Source: Paraglaciecola polaris LMG 21857 (lineage in GTDB: Bacteria > Pseudomonadota > Gammaproteobacteria > Enterobacterales > Alteromonadaceae). From it: a stretch of 56,126 bases of DNA. The stretch is taken from assembly GCF_000315055.1 (NCBI RefSeq), contig NZ_BAER01000095.1, positions 1 to 56,126 of the forward strand, read 5' to 3'. The translations under genes were made by a program, and so were the position numbers. The stretch's first letter is position 1. Each line of letters begins with the position of its first letter. This document shows positions 1-10,395 of the stretch, one piece after another. Under the pieces are notes generated by a model that saw only the letters and a program-made list of their open reading frames with translations, had not been told where the DNA came from and made no database searches.

Positions 1-1272
1 CCCCTCATTGGCTCCCTCGGTTTAATGCTGTTGCTGTGCAGCTATTTAGCCCTTTATCCCATGTTGTTTAGCAAACTTGCCAAACGGTATTTTACGCCAC
101 ATGTATGGGGTCTTGCCCTGCCGTTTGTGTGGCTAGTGTGTGAGTGGGCACGAGGCACTGTGCTAACAGGGTTTCCTTGGCTGTCCATTGGTTACAGCCA
201 AATGAACAGCCCGCTATCAGGCTGGATGCCCGTTATCGGGGAATTTGGTGTAAGTGCACTGCTGATGGCGCTTTGTGCTGCATGTGCTGTCTGGTTGATG
301 CACAAACGTTACATCGCGCCCATTGCACTAAGCGTTTTGCTATATTTAAGCGGTTGGGTACTAAATACCCATAGCTGGGTTCACCCCAGCGGTGAGCCCG
401 TCAAAATAGCTATGGTTCAGGGCAATATCGCGCAAGATATTCGTTGGGCGCCGGAGCAAGATTGGCCCACCATGAAAAAGTACCTGGAGTTAACACAAGC
501 CCATTGGGATAATCAAGTTATCATCTGGCCAGAAGCCGCCATTCCTCAGCTCGAACCCATCGCCGTAGATTATTTGACACAATTAGATAAGGAAGCCGCG
601 GCGCATAATACAGGCCTGCTGACGGGCATTGTTAACTATAACTTTGAAACGCGTCAAGCCTACAACAGTATTATAGGGTTAGGCTTAAGCGAACAAAGCG
701 ATAAGCAAGGACATTACCGGTATCCTCAAGCAAATCGTTTCGACAAACATCACTTGTTACCCATAGGTGAATATATCCCTTTAGAAGACTGGTTGCGTGG
801 TATAGCGCCAATCTTCGATTTACCTATGTCGTCTTTTACCCGGGGGGATTATCAACAAGCCAACCTGTTGGCAAATGGCTATCATTTTGCCCCGGCTCTG
901 TGTTTTGAAATTGTCTTTCCCAGCCAAATTCAACAAAATCTATATGCCGATACAGATTTTATCATTACCGTAAGTAACGACGCCTGGTTTGGTCATTCCC
1001 ATGGACCTGCGCAACACCTGGAAATTGCCCAAGTACGGGCTAAAGAATTTGGCCTCCCTGTGCTGCGTTCAACAAATAACGGTATCACCGCATTCATCGA
1101 CGCCAACGGCGTGATACAAAGTCGTTTACCTCAGTTTGAAACTTCGGTGTTAAGTGATGAGATACAAAGGGTAAGTGGTACTACCCCTTACCGTTATTTA
1201 GGAAATGTCGCGGCTTGGTTGTTGACCGTGCTCGGATTTCTCATCGCCATTCGATTACATCGAGCTAAATAA
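1..1272 (+). CDS. lnt: Apolipoprotein N-acyltransferase (3' part)
   Basis: Inner-membrane enzyme that transfers an acyl chain to the amino-terminal cysteine of lipoproteins, the last step of lipoprotein maturation. The reading frame is open at base 1, so the gene starts upstream; about 423 residues are present against about 510 in E. coli, so roughly the first transmembrane helices are missing. Visible: hydrophobic helices, then a nitrilase domain beginning near MVQGNIAQDIRW, the glutamate in IIWPEAAIP, the lysine before LLPIGEYIP, and the nucleophile cysteine in ALCFEIVFP, which together form the Glu-Lys-Cys triad. A final hydrophobic helix closes the protein. Family assignment is firm; only the start is unseen. 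Confidence 0.95.
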   Translation, partial: PLIGSLGLMLLLCSYLALYPMLFSKLAKRYFTPHVWGLALPFVWLVCEWARGTVLTGFPWLSIGYSQMNSPLSGWMPVIGEFGVSALLMALCAACAVWLMHKRYIAPIALSVLLYLSGWVLNTHSWVHPSGEPVKIAMVQGNIAQDIRWAPEQDWPTMKKYLELTQAHWDNQVIIWPEAAIPQLEPIAVDYLTQLDKEAAAHNTGLLTGIVNYNFETRQAYNSIIGLGLSEQSDKQGHYRYPQANRFDKHHLLPIGEYIPLEDWLRGIAPIFDLPMSSFTRGDYQQANLLANGYHFAPALCFEIVFPSQIQQNLYADTDFIITVSNDAWFGHSHGPAQHLEIAQVRAKEFGLPVLRSTNNGITAFIDANGVIQSRLPQFETSVLSDEIQRVSGTTPYRYLGNVAAWLLTVLGFLIAIRLHRAK

Positions 1273-1286
1273 TTATGCTCGGCACT

Positions 1287-2213
1287 TTAGCGGGAATGAG
1301 ACCCTCGTTGTAATTTACGAAGAGCAAGCCAGTGGCGAATTTTTGCCATTGGCGTCAGTACGATAGCATTACCCACGATAACTAAGACAAAGCCAAGAAC
1401 GGTATTGTTATGCCACACAAAACCTTCATAAAACGTGCTGAGTACAACGGCTACCACAGGGAAAAGCACGATAGAATAGCTGGCCTTTTCTGGGCCGATA
1501 TCCCGCAGCAGTAAAAAGTAACAAGCAAACGCGATCACCGTCCCAAACAGTGAAAGGTATAACAAAGACAACACATAACTCGGTTTCGTTGAAAAGCTAA
1601 ACTGGGCGTCACTTAGCAGCACAACAGCAGTCAGCGCTAATGTGCCATATAACATTCCCCAGGCGTTACCTTGCATTACCCCTATCTTGCGTGCGGAATT
1701 ACGCACACTGGCCATATTGCCCAAAGAGGCGATAAAAGTTCCTCCGAGCGCTAACCCCAAGCCAAGCATAGCGTCACTAGCGAAATCGAGATCCTTAATA
1801 TCATGCCAAAAAAGCGCACCTAATCCGATAACACCTAACCCTGCCCCTACGTATATACGTTTTGCGATAGCACGACCAAAAAACAACCGAGTATTGATAA
1901 TGTTCATCAACAACAAGGTAGAAAATGCGATTGACGCCATAGCTGAGGTTAAATAATTTTGCGCCCAATACAAGATGAGATAATTCAAGCCAAAATTACA
2001 CACAGCTAAGAGAATGAAGAACCCATGGTCCGACCAAGGAAATTGCATATCCATACGCCTAAATAAGCAGTATGCCCACATCAATATTGCTGCAATACCG
2101 AAGCGATACACTAAAGAAACTTGCGCTGCAACGTCGCCAAGTTGAAACTCGATGGCTAACCAAGTTGAACCCCAAATCAACACGGTCACCACATATAAAA
2201 CTGCACTGCGCAT
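1287..2213 (-). CDS. EamA/DMT-family transporter
   Basis: Inner-membrane protein of the drug/metabolite transporter superfamily, with about ten hydrophobic helices in two EamA repeats. The first begins with LYVVTVLIWGSTWLAIEFQLG, the typical amino end of the family. The substrate cannot be told from sequence. I chose the ATG at 2213, which gives 308 residues, the usual family length; an in-frame ATG at 2270 would add 19 residues that look unlike the family. Neither start has a clear Shine-Dalgarno. It converges on lnt with only 14 bases between the stops. Confidence 0.85.
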   Translation of the reverse strand: MRSAVLYVVTVLIWGSTWLAIEFQLGDVAAQVSLVYRFGIAAILMWAYCLFRRMDMQFPWSDHGFFILLAVCNFGLNYLILYWAQNYLTSAMASIAFSTLLLMNIINTRLFFGRAIAKRIYVGAGLGVIGLGALFWHDIKDLDFASDAMLGLGLALGGTFIASLGNMASVRNSARKIGVMQGNAWGMLYGTLALTAVVLLSDAQFSFSTKPSYVLSLLYLSLFGTVIAFACYFLLLRDIGPEKASYSIVLFPVVAVVLSTFYEGFVWHNNTVLGFVLVIVGNAIVLTPMAKIRHWLALRKLQRGSHSR

Positions 2214-2871
2214 GGTCGTTTTTGTTCCCAATGATAAAATGCATGTTACTGAAGCCGCGCACAGTAGCATAAATAGTTAGCCAAAAATAAACAGCTTGGG
2301 CAAATACATTCTGAAGACACCCAAGCGCTAAACGCATATAAACTGATTCTTGTTAGGAGAAAAAGACTGTTGCACATAAAATTCAGGGGCATTTCGAACA
2401 GAATTGATCGTCAACACAGATCGCTATTTAGGGTCAATTACGTTAACCATAAATTAGTACCAGACTTTTAAGTTATGCCATTTTAGCAAAAAAAATGGGG
2501 ATTAGGTCGGCCCAAGTCAAACCGGTAAACTAATTGCACAATGTAAAATACTTAAAAACGAGGCTTAGGGTAAACTTATCTACCCAAGGTGTTTTTTGCT
2601 GTAAATCTTTGTGACAAAAATGCCTGTATTCTGCGACTAAATTTACATTATTTTCCGGTATTCTCTGCAACCTAATCGACTAACACTCGGTCTAATTTAT
2701 GTGTAATTATTATTTTACTTCTAATAATCAACAGGTAACGGTCTGTCGTTAAAAAACATTCACATATATATATTTTGGTTTAATAATTGCTTATTAGACC
2801 TTAAGTGTATTTGCCGTCTTTAACTGCTGTTACGTCAAAATAAACGCCAATGCAATTAGAAGGAACAACGC
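2214..2871. other. Intergenic region between EamA gene and pfpI-like gene
   Basis: About 660 AT-rich bases with no convincing gene between two divergent genes. It contains an inverted repeat GCTTGGG...CCCAAGC (2294-2300 with 2320-2326, 19-base loop), about 80-110 bases upstream of the EamA start and without a T-tract. The part from about 2700 to 2800 is very AT-rich and probably holds the promoter of the pfpI-like gene, but I could not single out a strong -35/-10 pair. Confidence 0.5.
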
Positions 2872-3432
2872 ATGTTAACCACATTATCAAACAACAAAAC
2901 AGCCGCGATATTAGCCAAGGATGGATTCGAACAATGTGAGCTCATCGAAACGCGAGATGCACTCGTCAGTGCAGGTGTCGACGTACATATCATTTCGTTG
3001 GAGCCCGGCACTATTATAGGTTGGAACGGCAGCAAATGGGGTATAGAGGTGGATGTAGACCGAGTCGTTTCTAAAGTATCTGCTGACGATTACGATGCGC
3101 TAATTTTACCGGGTGGGCTGTTTAATCCGGATGCCCTGTTGCAAGATAAAGATGCCATCCGTTTCGTAAAAGGATTCTTTACCGACGCCGAACTCAAACC
3201 CGTGGTCGCGATTAATCAAGGCACTTGGTTGTTGCTAGAAGCCGATGTACTCAAAAATCGACTTGTGGCGTCCTTTCCTACCGTACTCAACCGATTACGC
3301 AATGCTGGGGCAAAAGTGGTAGATCGAGATTTGGTCGTCGACAAAGGTCTTTACACCAGTCGTAGTTCACACAATCTTGCTGCATTAAATCAGCAGGTGA
3401 TCCAACAACTGACTAAGCCAAGAGTGCATTAA
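2872..3432 (+). CDS. DJ-1/PfpI family protein lacking the catalytic cysteine
   Basis: 186 residues spanning the complete class I glutamine amidotransferase-like fold of the DJ-1/PfpI family. Family landmarks are the acidic residue E20 in KDGFEQCEL, the LILPGG loop near 77-82, and a carboxy end TSRSSHNLAALNQQVI, equivalent to the usual TSRxPDDLPAFN. In PfpI proteins the nucleophile elbow reads AICHG; here it reads AINQG, so the cysteine is N115 and the following histidine Q116. Either the protein is not a protease/deglycase or it uses other chemistry. An AGAAGGA Shine-Dalgarno lies 8 bases before the ATG. It is monocistronic and convergent with greA. Confidence 0.85.
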   Translation: MLTTLSNNKTAAILAKDGFEQCELIETRDALVSAGVDVHIISLEPGTIIGWNGSKWGIEVDVDRVVSKVSADDYDALILPGGLFNPDALLQDKDAIRFVKGFFTDAELKPVVAINQGTWLLLEADVLKNRLVASFPTVLNRLRNAGAKVVDRDLVVDKGLYTSRSSHNLAALNQQVIQQLTKPRVH

Positions 3433-3522
3433 GCCGATAGTGTACTATTGTTCAGTGGATTGAACGAAAGTGGTTGTTTGATTGGGACTGAACACTCTAA
3501 TATATTACGCATAAATACACAC

Positions 3523-3548
3523 AAAAAAAACGTGCAAATGCACGCTTT
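3523..3548 (-). terminator. Terminator of greA (possibly bidirectional)
   Basis: CGTGC-AAAT-GCACG hairpin (3531-3544) between the convergent pfpI-like and greA genes. Read on the minus strand it is followed by eight T residues, a good intrinsic terminator for greA. On the plus strand it is followed only by CTTTTATCT, so it may end the pfpI-like transcript weakly. Confidence 0.8.
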
Positions 3549-3585
3549 TATCTATATCGAATGGCAACACAATACTTGAAAATTA

Positions 3586-4062
3586 TCAGATGTATTGCAC
3601 TTCAATAATTTCAAATTCAACCGCGCCTTTAGGCGTTTGAATAGTGGCAACATCATCCATACTCTTACCGATTAGGCCACGAGCTATAGGTGAACTGACT
3701 GAAATCAAGTTATTTTTGATATCGGCCTCATCATCACCAACGATTTTATAGGTAATTTCTTCATTACTATTTAAGTTCAAAATCGTCACTGTGACACCAA
3801 AAATGACTTTACCTGTGTTGGTCATTTTGGTCACATCAATAATCTGTATATTAGATAGTTTTCCTTCGATATCTTGAATTCGGCCTTCACAAAAACTTTG
3901 CTGCTCACGGGCGGCGTGATACTCGGCGTTTTCTTTCAAATCACCGTGTTCACGGGCCTCAGCAATAGATTTGATGATTTCAGGACGTTTTACCGACTTT
4001 AAATGCTGCAGCTCTACGCGCAGCATTTCTGCGCCTTTTGCCGTCATTGGATATTGAGTCAT
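3586..4062 (-). CDS. greA: Transcription elongation factor GreA
   Basis: 158 residues, the normal length. GreA binds the secondary channel of RNA polymerase and stimulates cleavage of backtracked transcripts. The amino end [22 protein letters not shown] and the acidic tip with [12 protein letters not shown] are diagnostic of the coiled-coil domain; the carboxy half is the FKBP-like domain, ending in [13 protein letters not shown]. It lies 99 bases downstream of carB in the same direction, as in many gammaproteobacteria, and is followed by a strong intrinsic terminator. Confidence 0.97.
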   Translation of the reverse strand: MTQYPMTAKGAEMLRVELQHLKSVKRPEIIKSIAEAREHGDLKENAEYHAAREQQSFCEGRIQDIEGKLSNIQIIDVTKMTNTGKVIFGVTVTILNLNSNEEITYKIVGDDEADIKNNLISVSSPIARGLIGKSMDDVATIQTPKGAVEFEIIEVQYI

Positions 4063-4161
4063 TGATCAATAGCTCGCTTTTATTTCTGTTTGTTGTTTCA
4101 TATAGATACAAAATATGTGCTGGGCGCAAAATTTCAATGCCCAGCACAGACTTTTAAACAA

Positions 4162-7100
4162 TTAAACTAATCGTTTATGCAGTTCTTGTAACGAATTTAC
4201 TCGTGCTCGGTCATCAGCTTTGTTCGCATTTACCGTAGCAAAAGCAGCATTCATAGTGGTGGTGTACGGGATCTTGTTCAACAAGGCTTCCCGACGAATA
4301 TACACTGAATCATTGATCGCTTGTCGACCTTCGGTGGTGTTAATAATATAACAATATTCACCGTTTTTAATCGCATCGACGATATTCGGACGTCCTTCAG
4401 ACAACTTATTGACGATTGAGCAAGGTACGTCGGCATTATTAAGCACCTCAGCCGTTCCTCGGGTCGCCTCAAGACTGAAGCCTTTAGCCACCATAGCTCG
4501 GCCTAATTCGATAATACGATTTTTATCGTTTAAGCGAACAGACAACAAGGCTTTACCGCCGGCAGGAATAGGTTCGCCAGCACCGAGATTAGCTTTCGCA
4601 TATGCTTCAACGAAAGTATCGCCGACGCCCATGACTTCACCGGTAGAGCGCATTTCAGGGCCAAGTAACGGATCAACACCTTGGAATTTAGCAAACGGTA
4701 ATACCACTTCTTTTACGCTGTAAAACGGTGGTATCACTTCTTTGCTCAACCCTTGAGACGCAAGAGATTGGCCAGCCATGGCGCGTGCACCAATTTTAGC
4801 AATAGGTAATCCCGTGGCTTTAGACACAAATGGCACAGTACGCGCAGCGCGAGGGTTCACTTCAATCAAATATACTTCGCCGTCTTTCACCGCAAATTGT
4901 GTGTTCATTAAACCAATAACACCCAATTCTAATGCCATGGCTTTAACCTGCTCTCGCATTACGTCTTGGATTTCTTTGCTAAGCGAATAAGGTGGCAATG
5001 AACAAGCTGAATCACCAGAGTGAACACCGGCCTGCTCAATATGCTCCATAATGCCGCCAATCATGACTTCTTTACCGTCACAGATTGCATCAACATCTAC
5101 TTCAATCGCGTCATCTAAGAAACGGTCTAATAATACTGGGGAGTCGTTAGACACTTTCACCGCATTATTTAAATAGCGTTTTAAATCTTTTAGGTCATAT
5201 ACGATTTCCATCGCACGACCACCAAGAACATAAGAAGGACGAACAACCAATGGAAAACCAATTTTTTCTGCAGCAACCATCGCTTCTTCAAGATTACTAA
5301 CCGTCGCGTTCGCTGGTTGCTTAAGGTTTAACTTATTAACCATCTTCTGGAAACGTTCACGGTCTTCTGCTTTATCGATAGCATCAGGTGACGTACCAAT
5401 AATCGGCACCCCAGCCGCTTCTAAATCACGTGCAAGTTTAAGAGGCGTTTGTCCACCGTATTGTACAATCACGCCAACAGGTTTCTCTATACGCACGATT
5501 TCGAGCACGTCTTCTAGTGTGACTGACTCGAAGTACAGACGATCTGAGGTGTCATAGTCGGTAGAAACCGTTTCAGGATTACAGTTCACCATGATGGTCT
5601 CATAACCGTCTTCACGCATGGCAAGTGCCGCGTGTACACAACAGTAATCAAACTCAATACCCTGACCAATACGGTTAGGCCCGCCGCCTATGACCATGAT
5701 TTTGTCTTTATCAGTGGGGTTCGCCTCACATTCTTCATCGTATGTTGAATACATGTAAGCCGTACTAGAGGCAAATTCTGCGGCGCACGTATCAACACGT
5801 TTGTACACGGGATGAATATCAAAGCCACGGCGAATTTCGCGCACGTCACCTTGGTCAACGCCAGTTAAGTCAGCGATACGCGCGTCAGAGAAGCCTTTAC
5901 GTTTCAGGCGAGTCATTAATGCAGCGTCGATACCAGACAAACCAATTTCAATAATGTTTTTCTCTTCGTTTACCAGATCCTCAATTTGTACTAAATACCA
6001 ACGGTCAATATTGGTAAGGGTGAAAATCTCTTCGATATCCATCCCCATACGCATTGCATCGGCTACGTACCAAATCCGCTCAGCACCGGGTTCGCGCAAC
6101 TCACGTAAAATAGTGGCTTTATTTTCAGGGTCGGTATAGTCAATGATCGAATCAAACCCGTTAACGCCGACTTCTAAACCACGAAGGGCTTTTTGCAGTG
6201 ATTCTTGTTGGTTACGGCCTATCGCCATGACCTCACCCACTGATTTCATTTGCGTGGTTAAACGGTCATTAGCTCCTGCGAATTTTTCAAAGTTAAAACG
6301 CGGAATTTTCGTTACCACATAATCGATAGCAGGTTCGAACGACGCTGGGGTTAAACCGCCCGTGATATCGTTTGCTAACTCATCAAGGGTATAACCAATT
6401 GCTAACTTAGCAGCTACCTTTGCAATAGGAAAACCAGTGGCTTTTGATGCCAACGCTGATGAGCGAGAAACCCGTGGGTTCATCTCTATAATCACCAAAC
6501 GACCGCTATCAGGATCGACGCCGAACTGGACGTTCGAACCACCCGTTTCAACACCTATTTCACGCAGTACCGCCATGGCAGCATTACGCATTATTTGAAA
6601 TTCTTTATCAGTCAACGTCTGTGCAGGTGCCACTGTGATGGAATCACCCGTATGCACACCCATAGCGTCGATATTTTCGATGGTACATACGATAATACAG
6701 TTATCTGCTTTATCACGTACGACTTCCATCTCATACTCTTTCCAACCGATTAACGACTCATCGATTAGCAGCTCCGAGGTGGGAGATAAATCGAGGCCTC
6801 GGCGACAGATTTCTTCGAACTCTTCGACGTTATACGCGATACCACCACCACTTCCACCCATGGTAAACGAGGGGCGAATAATACAGGGAAAACCAATACG
6901 TGTTGACACATCAAACGCTTCTTCTAACGTATGGGCAATCTCGGCACGAGGACACTCTAAACCAATCGATTTCATCGCTTTATCGAAACGCTCGCGGTCT
7001 TCCGCTTTATCGATGGCGTCGGCAGTGGCGCCAATCATTTCCACGCCAAACTCTGCTAACACACCGTGCTTATTTAAATCTAAAGCGCAGTTCAGTGCAG

Positions 7101-7380
7101 TTTGCCCACCCATGGTTGGCAAAATAGCGTCAGGACGTTCTTTTTCAATAATCTTTTTAACCACTTCCCAATGAATTGGCTCGATATAGGTCGCATCAGC
7201 CATTTCAGGGTCGGTCATTATCGTCGCAGGGTTCGAGTTAACCAAAATAACTCGGTAACCTTCTTCACGCAGTGCTTTACACGCCTGCGCACCAGAATAG
7301 TCGAATTCACAGGCCTGGCCGATGACGATCGGTCCAGCACCAATAATTAAGATACTTTTTATGTCGGTACGTTTTGGCAT
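4162..7380 (-). CDS. carB: Carbamoyl-phosphate synthase large subunit
   Basis: 1072 residues, full family length. Cytoplasmic; it uses ammonia tunnelled from CarA plus bicarbonate and two ATP to make carbamoyl phosphate for arginine and pyrimidines. Two homologous ATP-grasp halves are visible: the first opens with [22 protein letters not shown], the second with [21 protein letters not shown] near residue 560. The last about 140 residues form the MGS-like allosteric domain. The start is 37 bases from the end of carA, so the two are co-transcribed. No anomaly in sequence or length. Confidence 0.98.
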   Translation of the reverse strand: MPKRTDIKSILIIGAGPIVIGQACEFDYSGAQACKALREEGYRVILVNSNPATIMTDPEMADATYIEPIHWEVVKKIIEKERPDAILPTMGGQTALNCALDLNKHGVLAEFGVEMIGATADAIDKAEDRERFDKAMKSIGLECPRAEIAHTLEEAFDVSTRIGFPCIIRPSFTMGGSGGGIAYNVEEFEEICRRGLDLSPTSELLIDESLIGWKEYEMEVVRDKADNCIIVCTIENIDAMGVHTGDSITVAPAQTLTDKEFQIMRNAAMAVLREIGVETGGSNVQFGVDPDSGRLVIIEMNPRVSRSSALASKATGFPIAKVAAKLAIGYTLDELANDITGGLTPASFEPAIDYVVTKIPRFNFEKFAGANDRLTTQMKSVGEVMAIGRNQQESLQKALRGLEVGVNGFDSIIDYTDPENKATILRELREPGAERIWYVADAMRMGMDIEEIFTLTNIDRWYLVQIEDLVNEEKNIIEIGLSGIDAALMTRLKRKGFSDARIADLTGVDQGDVREIRRGFDIHPVYKRVDTCAAEFASSTAYMYSTYDEECEANPTDKDKIMVIGGGPNRIGQGIEFDYCCVHAALAMREDGYETIMVNCNPETVSTDYDTSDRLYFESVTLEDVLEIVRIEKPVGVIVQYGGQTPLKLARDLEAAGVPIIGTSPDAIDKAEDRERFQKMVNKLNLKQPANATVSNLEEAMVAAEKIGFPLVVRPSYVLGGRAMEIVYDLKDLKRYLNNAVKVSNDSPVLLDRFLDDAIEVDVDAICDGKEVMIGGIMEHIEQAGVHSGDSACSLPPYSLSKEIQDVMREQVKAMALELGVIGLMNTQFAVKDGEVYLIEVNPRAARTVPFVSKATGLPIAKIGARAMAGQSLASQGLSKEVIPPFYSVKEVVLPFAKFQGVDPLLGPEMRSTGEVMGVGDTFVEAYAKANLGAGEPIPAGGKALLSVRLNDKNRIIELGRAMVAKGFSLEATRGTAEVLNNADVPCSIVNKLSEGRPNIVDAIKNGEYCYIINTTEGRQAINDSVYIRREALLNKIPYTTTMNAAFATVNANKADDRARVNSLQELHKRLV

Positions 7381-7417
7381 TGTGCTTGTTACTCTAAATT
7401 TTGGGCTTAAGGATCGT

Positions 7418-8563
7418 CTAGCGTGTTGCTTGCATCAATTCAATAAAATGATCAAACAACGGGGCCGCATCATGAGGGCCAGGGCTTGCTTCAGGGTGTC
7501 CCTGGAAGCTAAACGCAGGCTTATCATTACGATGGATCCCCTGTAATGATTGGTCGAACAAGGATACATGTGTGATATCTAAATTATCTGGCATGGATTG
7601 TTCATCAACTGCAAAACCGTGGTTTTGACTAGTTATCATCACGCGATTACCAAGTATGTCTTTCACTGGGTGGTTTGCGCCGTGGTGACCAAACTTCATT
7701 TTTACCGTTTTAGCGCCGCTCGCTAATGCAAGTAATTGGTGCCCTAAACAGATACCAAAAATAGGAAGATCTTTATCAAGTAAGGTTTTTATGGCTGTGA
7801 CCGCGTAATCACACGGTTCTGGATCCCCAGGACCATTTGACAAAAACACACCATCAGGATTAAGCGCCAACACCTCTTGTGCGCTGGTTTTTGCCGGAAC
7901 GACGGTTAAACGACAGCCTCGGTCCACTAACATGCGTAAAATATTATGCTTAGCGCCAAAATCGTAGGCAACCACATGAAACGGTAAATCGGTCTGATTT
8001 TTATTAAAACCCTGACCCAGAGTCCATGAGCCATCAGTCCAACTGTATGCGCTATCAGTCGTCACTTCCTTTGCCAAATCTAGCCCTTTCAAACCAGAAA
8101 ATGCCTTGGCATTATCTAGCGCGAGCTGCTGATCTAGGGGCAGTTCTGAACCTGCTTCAACGGCAATAATGCAGCCGTTTTGGGCGCCTTTATCACGTAA
8201 TATACGTGTTAAGCGTCTGGTATCGATATCTGCGATACCGAGAATGTTATTTGAACGTAGGTATTCAGAAAGAGATTGTTCGCTACGAAAACTACTCGCA
8301 AGAAGGGGTAAATCTCGGATAATGAGGCCTTTGGCCCATACCTTAGTGGATTCACAATCTTCACTATTGATACCGGTGTTACCAATATGGGGATAGGTTA
8401 AAGTTACAATTTGTTCTGCGTAAGAGGGATCAGTAAGAATTTCCTGATAACCTGTCATTGAGGTGTTAAACACCACTTCCCCAACAGACATACCAGTCGC
8501 TCCGATAGCCGTGCCATTGAAAACAGACCCATCTTCTAGCACTAAAAGGGCGGAATTAGCCAA
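7418..8563 (-). CDS. carA: Carbamoyl-phosphate synthase small subunit (TTG start)
   Basis: 381 residues. The glutaminase subunit hydrolyses glutamine and passes ammonia to CarB. An amino-terminal CPSase small-chain domain is followed by a class I glutamine amidotransferase domain with the nucleophile in [10 protein letters not shown] and the catalytic His/Glu in [11 protein letters not shown]. The start codon is TTG (8563-8561), supported by GGAGG five bases upstream and by the usual amino end [15 protein letters not shown] candidate promoter and a terminator-like hairpin lie in the leader, so the gene may be controlled by attenuation. Confidence 0.97.
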   Translation of the reverse strand: MANSALLVLEDGSVFNGTAIGATGMSVGEVVFNTSMTGYQEILTDPSYAEQIVTLTYPHIGNTGINSEDCESTKVWAKGLIIRDLPLLASSFRSEQSLSEYLRSNNILGIADIDTRRLTRILRDKGAQNGCIIAVEAGSELPLDQQLALDNAKAFSGLKGLDLAKEVTTDSAYSWTDGSWTLGQGFNKNQTDLPFHVVAYDFGAKHNILRMLVDRGCRLTVVPAKTSAQEVLALNPDGVFLSNGPGDPEPCDYAVTAIKTLLDKDLPIFGICLGHQLLALASGAKTVKMKFGHHGANHPVKDILGNRVMITSQNHGFAVDEQSMPDNLDITHVSLFDQSLQGIHRNDKPAFSFQGHPEASPGPHDAAPLFDHFIELMQATR

Positions 8564-8594
8564 GTCAACCTCCGAATATAGTTAACCTAAGGCG

Positions 8595-8615
8595 TTTGCA
8601 CGGGCAATGTGCAAA
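8595..8615 (-). promoter_or_regulatory. Second hairpin in the carA leader
   Basis: Perfect 7-bp inverted repeat TTTGCAC / GTGCAAA with a 7-base loop, between the terminator-like hairpin and the carA Shine-Dalgarno. It has no T-tract. It could stabilise the leader RNA or bind a regulator; the role is unknown. Confidence 0.35.
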
Positions 8616-8622
8616 AACCTAT

Positions 8623-8658
8623 AAAAAACGGGCTGTAACTATTTGAATTACATCCCGC
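8623..8658 (-). promoter_or_regulatory. Terminator-like hairpin (candidate attenuator) in carAB leader
   Basis: On the minus strand CGGG-A-TGTAA pairs with TTACA-G-CCCG (one internal mismatch, 9-base loop) and is followed directly by TTTTTT. It lies about 60 bases before the carA start and downstream of a candidate promoter, so it would act inside the carAB leader. It could instead be a distant terminator of dapB, whose stop is about 200 bases upstream. Confidence 0.5.
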
Positions 8659-8728
8659 TTAACCGTATTTGCAGCTATTAATTCCGTGAGATAATAAAAA
8701 CCCCACTAAAATTTGGCAAATTCGCAAT

Positions 8729-8757
8729 AATATACATGAAAGCCCGTTTAAGGTCTA
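8729..8757 (-). promoter_or_regulatory. Candidate sigma70 promoter of carAB
   Basis: TAGACC (8757-8752) and TATATT (8734-8729) with a 17-base spacer match the -35 and -10 consensus at 4/6 and 5/6. A start near 8722 would give a leader of about 160 bases carrying the two hairpins. I saw no convincing ArgR box or RutR box here. Confidence 0.35.
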
Positions 8758-8853
8758 TTCCCAATTAGAAAATTTGTTAAAATACCGCTTTCACGCATAT
8801 TTACCCCATTAAGGGTTAAAACCCCTACTTACCCGTAATTGTGGGATGCTCGA

Positions 8854-9657
8854 TTATGCGAGACCCAATACATCCTGCATATCATACAATCCAGCGGGCT
8901 TATCTTTGAGCCATGTTGCGGCTTTAACTGCACCGTTGGCAAACGTTAGTCGACTAGACGCTTTATGAGTTAACTCCAGACGCTCACCAATATCCGCAAA
9001 CAAAACCGTGTGTTCTCCTACTATGTCTCCTGCACGTATGGTAGCGAAGCCAATCGTTTTTTGATTTCGCTCACCTGTGTCGCCTTCGCGGCCATATACA
9101 GCACAAGTCGCCAAGTCACGCCCTAACTCGTCGGCGATGGTTTCACCTATCGCAACTGCCGTACCCGAAGGCGCATCTTTTTTAAAGCGATGATGACCCT
9201 CAATAATTTCAATGTCTGCGGTGTCGCCCATTACGCGGGCCGTTTGTCTGGCTAAGTTCAATAAGAGATTTACGCCTACACTGTAATTCGCTGCAAACAC
9301 TATAGGTATATGCTGACTGGCATTGTTTAGGGCTTCTTTTTGCGCTTTATTAAGACCTGTAGTACCTATTACTACAGGCTTTTTGTGCTTCACACACAAT
9401 GCGAGGTTCGCCTCAAGGGCGTCAGGAAGGGTAAAGTCAATGAGGACATCGGGTAAAGAAAGGTCGGCGGTTATCGCGTCAGAGACATTAAGTCCCCGTT
9501 GACCAATGCCAGCTAATTCACCTATATCAACCCCCATCATAGATGAAGATGCTCTGACATAAGCCGCACTTAATATGGCGTCTTGCGCTTGATCTAACGC
9601 GTCGATTAACACGCGTCCCATTCGGCCGTTGGCCCCAAAAATTGCAATTTTATTCAT
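8854..9657 (-). CDS. dapB: 4-hydroxy-tetrahydrodipicolinate reductase
   Basis: 267 residues, normal length. NAD(P)H-dependent reductase in the diaminopimelate/lysine pathway. The nucleotide-binding motif [10 protein letters not shown] lies at the amino end, the substrate-binding stretch is [15 protein letters not shown], and the carboxy end is [10 protein letters not shown], as in the family. It is the first gene of the conserved leftward dapB-carA-carB-greA order, separated from carA by 290 bases that hold a promoter of their own. Confidence 0.97.
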   Translation of the reverse strand: MNKIAIFGANGRMGRVLIDALDQAQDAILSAAYVRASSSMMGVDIGELAGIGQRGLNVSDAITADLSLPDVLIDFTLPDALEANLALCVKHKKPVVIGTTGLNKAQKEALNNASQHIPIVFAANYSVGVNLLLNLARQTARVMGDTADIEIIEGHHRFKKDAPSGTAVAIGETIADELGRDLATCAVYGREGDTGERNQKTIGFATIRAGDIVGEHTVLFADIGERLELTHKASSRLTFANGAVKAATWLKDKPAGLYDMQDVLGLA

Positions 9658-9745
9658 GCTGTATGTACGTCAAATGATCAGTGACGCTATTGTGCCTGAT
9701 TTGCATCAGGCTTTCAGCCATACAAACAGGTCAATCCATCATTTC

Positions 9746-10219
9746 TTATAATTGAATCAAATGAGTAGATTTGACTTCTTCCATCACAACGTAAGTGTGG
9801 GTTTGCGTCACACCTTTAATAGCAGCTAATGTTGAGCCCAAAAATTTACAGTATTCATCCATGTTCTCTGTGCGTATTTTGATCAAGTAATCAAATTGAC
9901 CGGCCACCATGGCACATTCGACAATTTCGTCAATTTCACTGATCTGTTGGTTGAACTCTTTCACCGCTTCCGTACTCGTGCTGGCCAGTGACAATTGAAC
10001 ATAGGCGGTTAAATTTGCTTTTAGTTTTTTCGGGTTTAAATGAGCGACGTATTTTTCAATATAGCCATTTTTTTCTAAGCGACGAACTCGCTCTAGGCAA
10101 GGAGTCGGGCTTAAATGAATTTGATTGGCTAATTCGACATTCGATATTCTGCACTCACGTTGAAGAATATCGAGAATTTTTAAGTCTGTGCGGTCTAGCG
10201 TATCTTGCCCTTTTTTCAT
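9746..10219 (-). CDS. lrp: Lrp/AsnC family transcriptional regulator (Lrp-like)
   Basis: 157 residues. An amino-terminal winged helix (ILDILQRECRISNVELANQIHLSPTPCLERVRRLE, residues about 15-50) is followed by the RAM ligand-binding domain ending in TYVVMEEVK. Similarity to E. coli Lrp is high over the whole length, including SPTPCLERVRRLE and FDYL, so this is an Lrp orthologue or close paralogue. It lies just downstream of putA in the same direction (176-base gap), and Lrp-type proteins often regulate proline catabolism, so it may control putA; that link is inference. A perfect dyad lies upstream. Confidence 0.88.
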   Translation of the reverse strand: MKKGQDTLDRTDLKILDILQRECRISNVELANQIHLSPTPCLERVRRLEKNGYIEKYVAHLNPKKLKANLTAYVQLSLASTSTEAVKEFNQQISEIDEIVECAMVAGQFDYLIKIRTENMDEYCKFLGSTLAAIKGVTQTHTYVVMEEVKSTHLIQL

Positions 10220-10328
10220 CTTTATTGCCTTGTAGTAACACGATTTTATCGTTTTTTGTTTTCTTCATGCTAATCATAGACAGAATTAGTGTCAGGTAAA
10301 TTACCCAAAAGGCTTAATTTAAGCAGCA

Positions 10329-10352
10329 TTATCACTATTTAACTAGTGATAA
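10329..10352. promoter_or_regulatory. Perfect 9-bp dyad upstream of lrp
   Basis: TTATCACTA-TTTAAC-TAGTGATAA between the putA stop and the lrp start, about 110 bases upstream of lrp. It has no T-tract on either strand, so it is unlikely to be an intrinsic terminator. It could be an operator, perhaps for autoregulation; it does not match the classical Lrp consensus that I recall. Confidence 0.4.
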
Positions 10353-10395
10353 GTACTGCGTTGATGAGCTACAGCCTGAGAACCTGGGCATAATA

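Noticed and set aside
6635-7174. 179-residue open frame on the plus strand opposite carB
   Set aside because: A shadow of carB: no ribosome site, low-complexity Ser/Ile-rich product, and the opposite strand is a highly conserved gene.
8700-8740. Possible ArgR box upstream of carA (GCGAATTTGCCAAATT region)
   Set aside because: Half-sites deviate too much from the TGAAT/ATTCA form and no second box is present.
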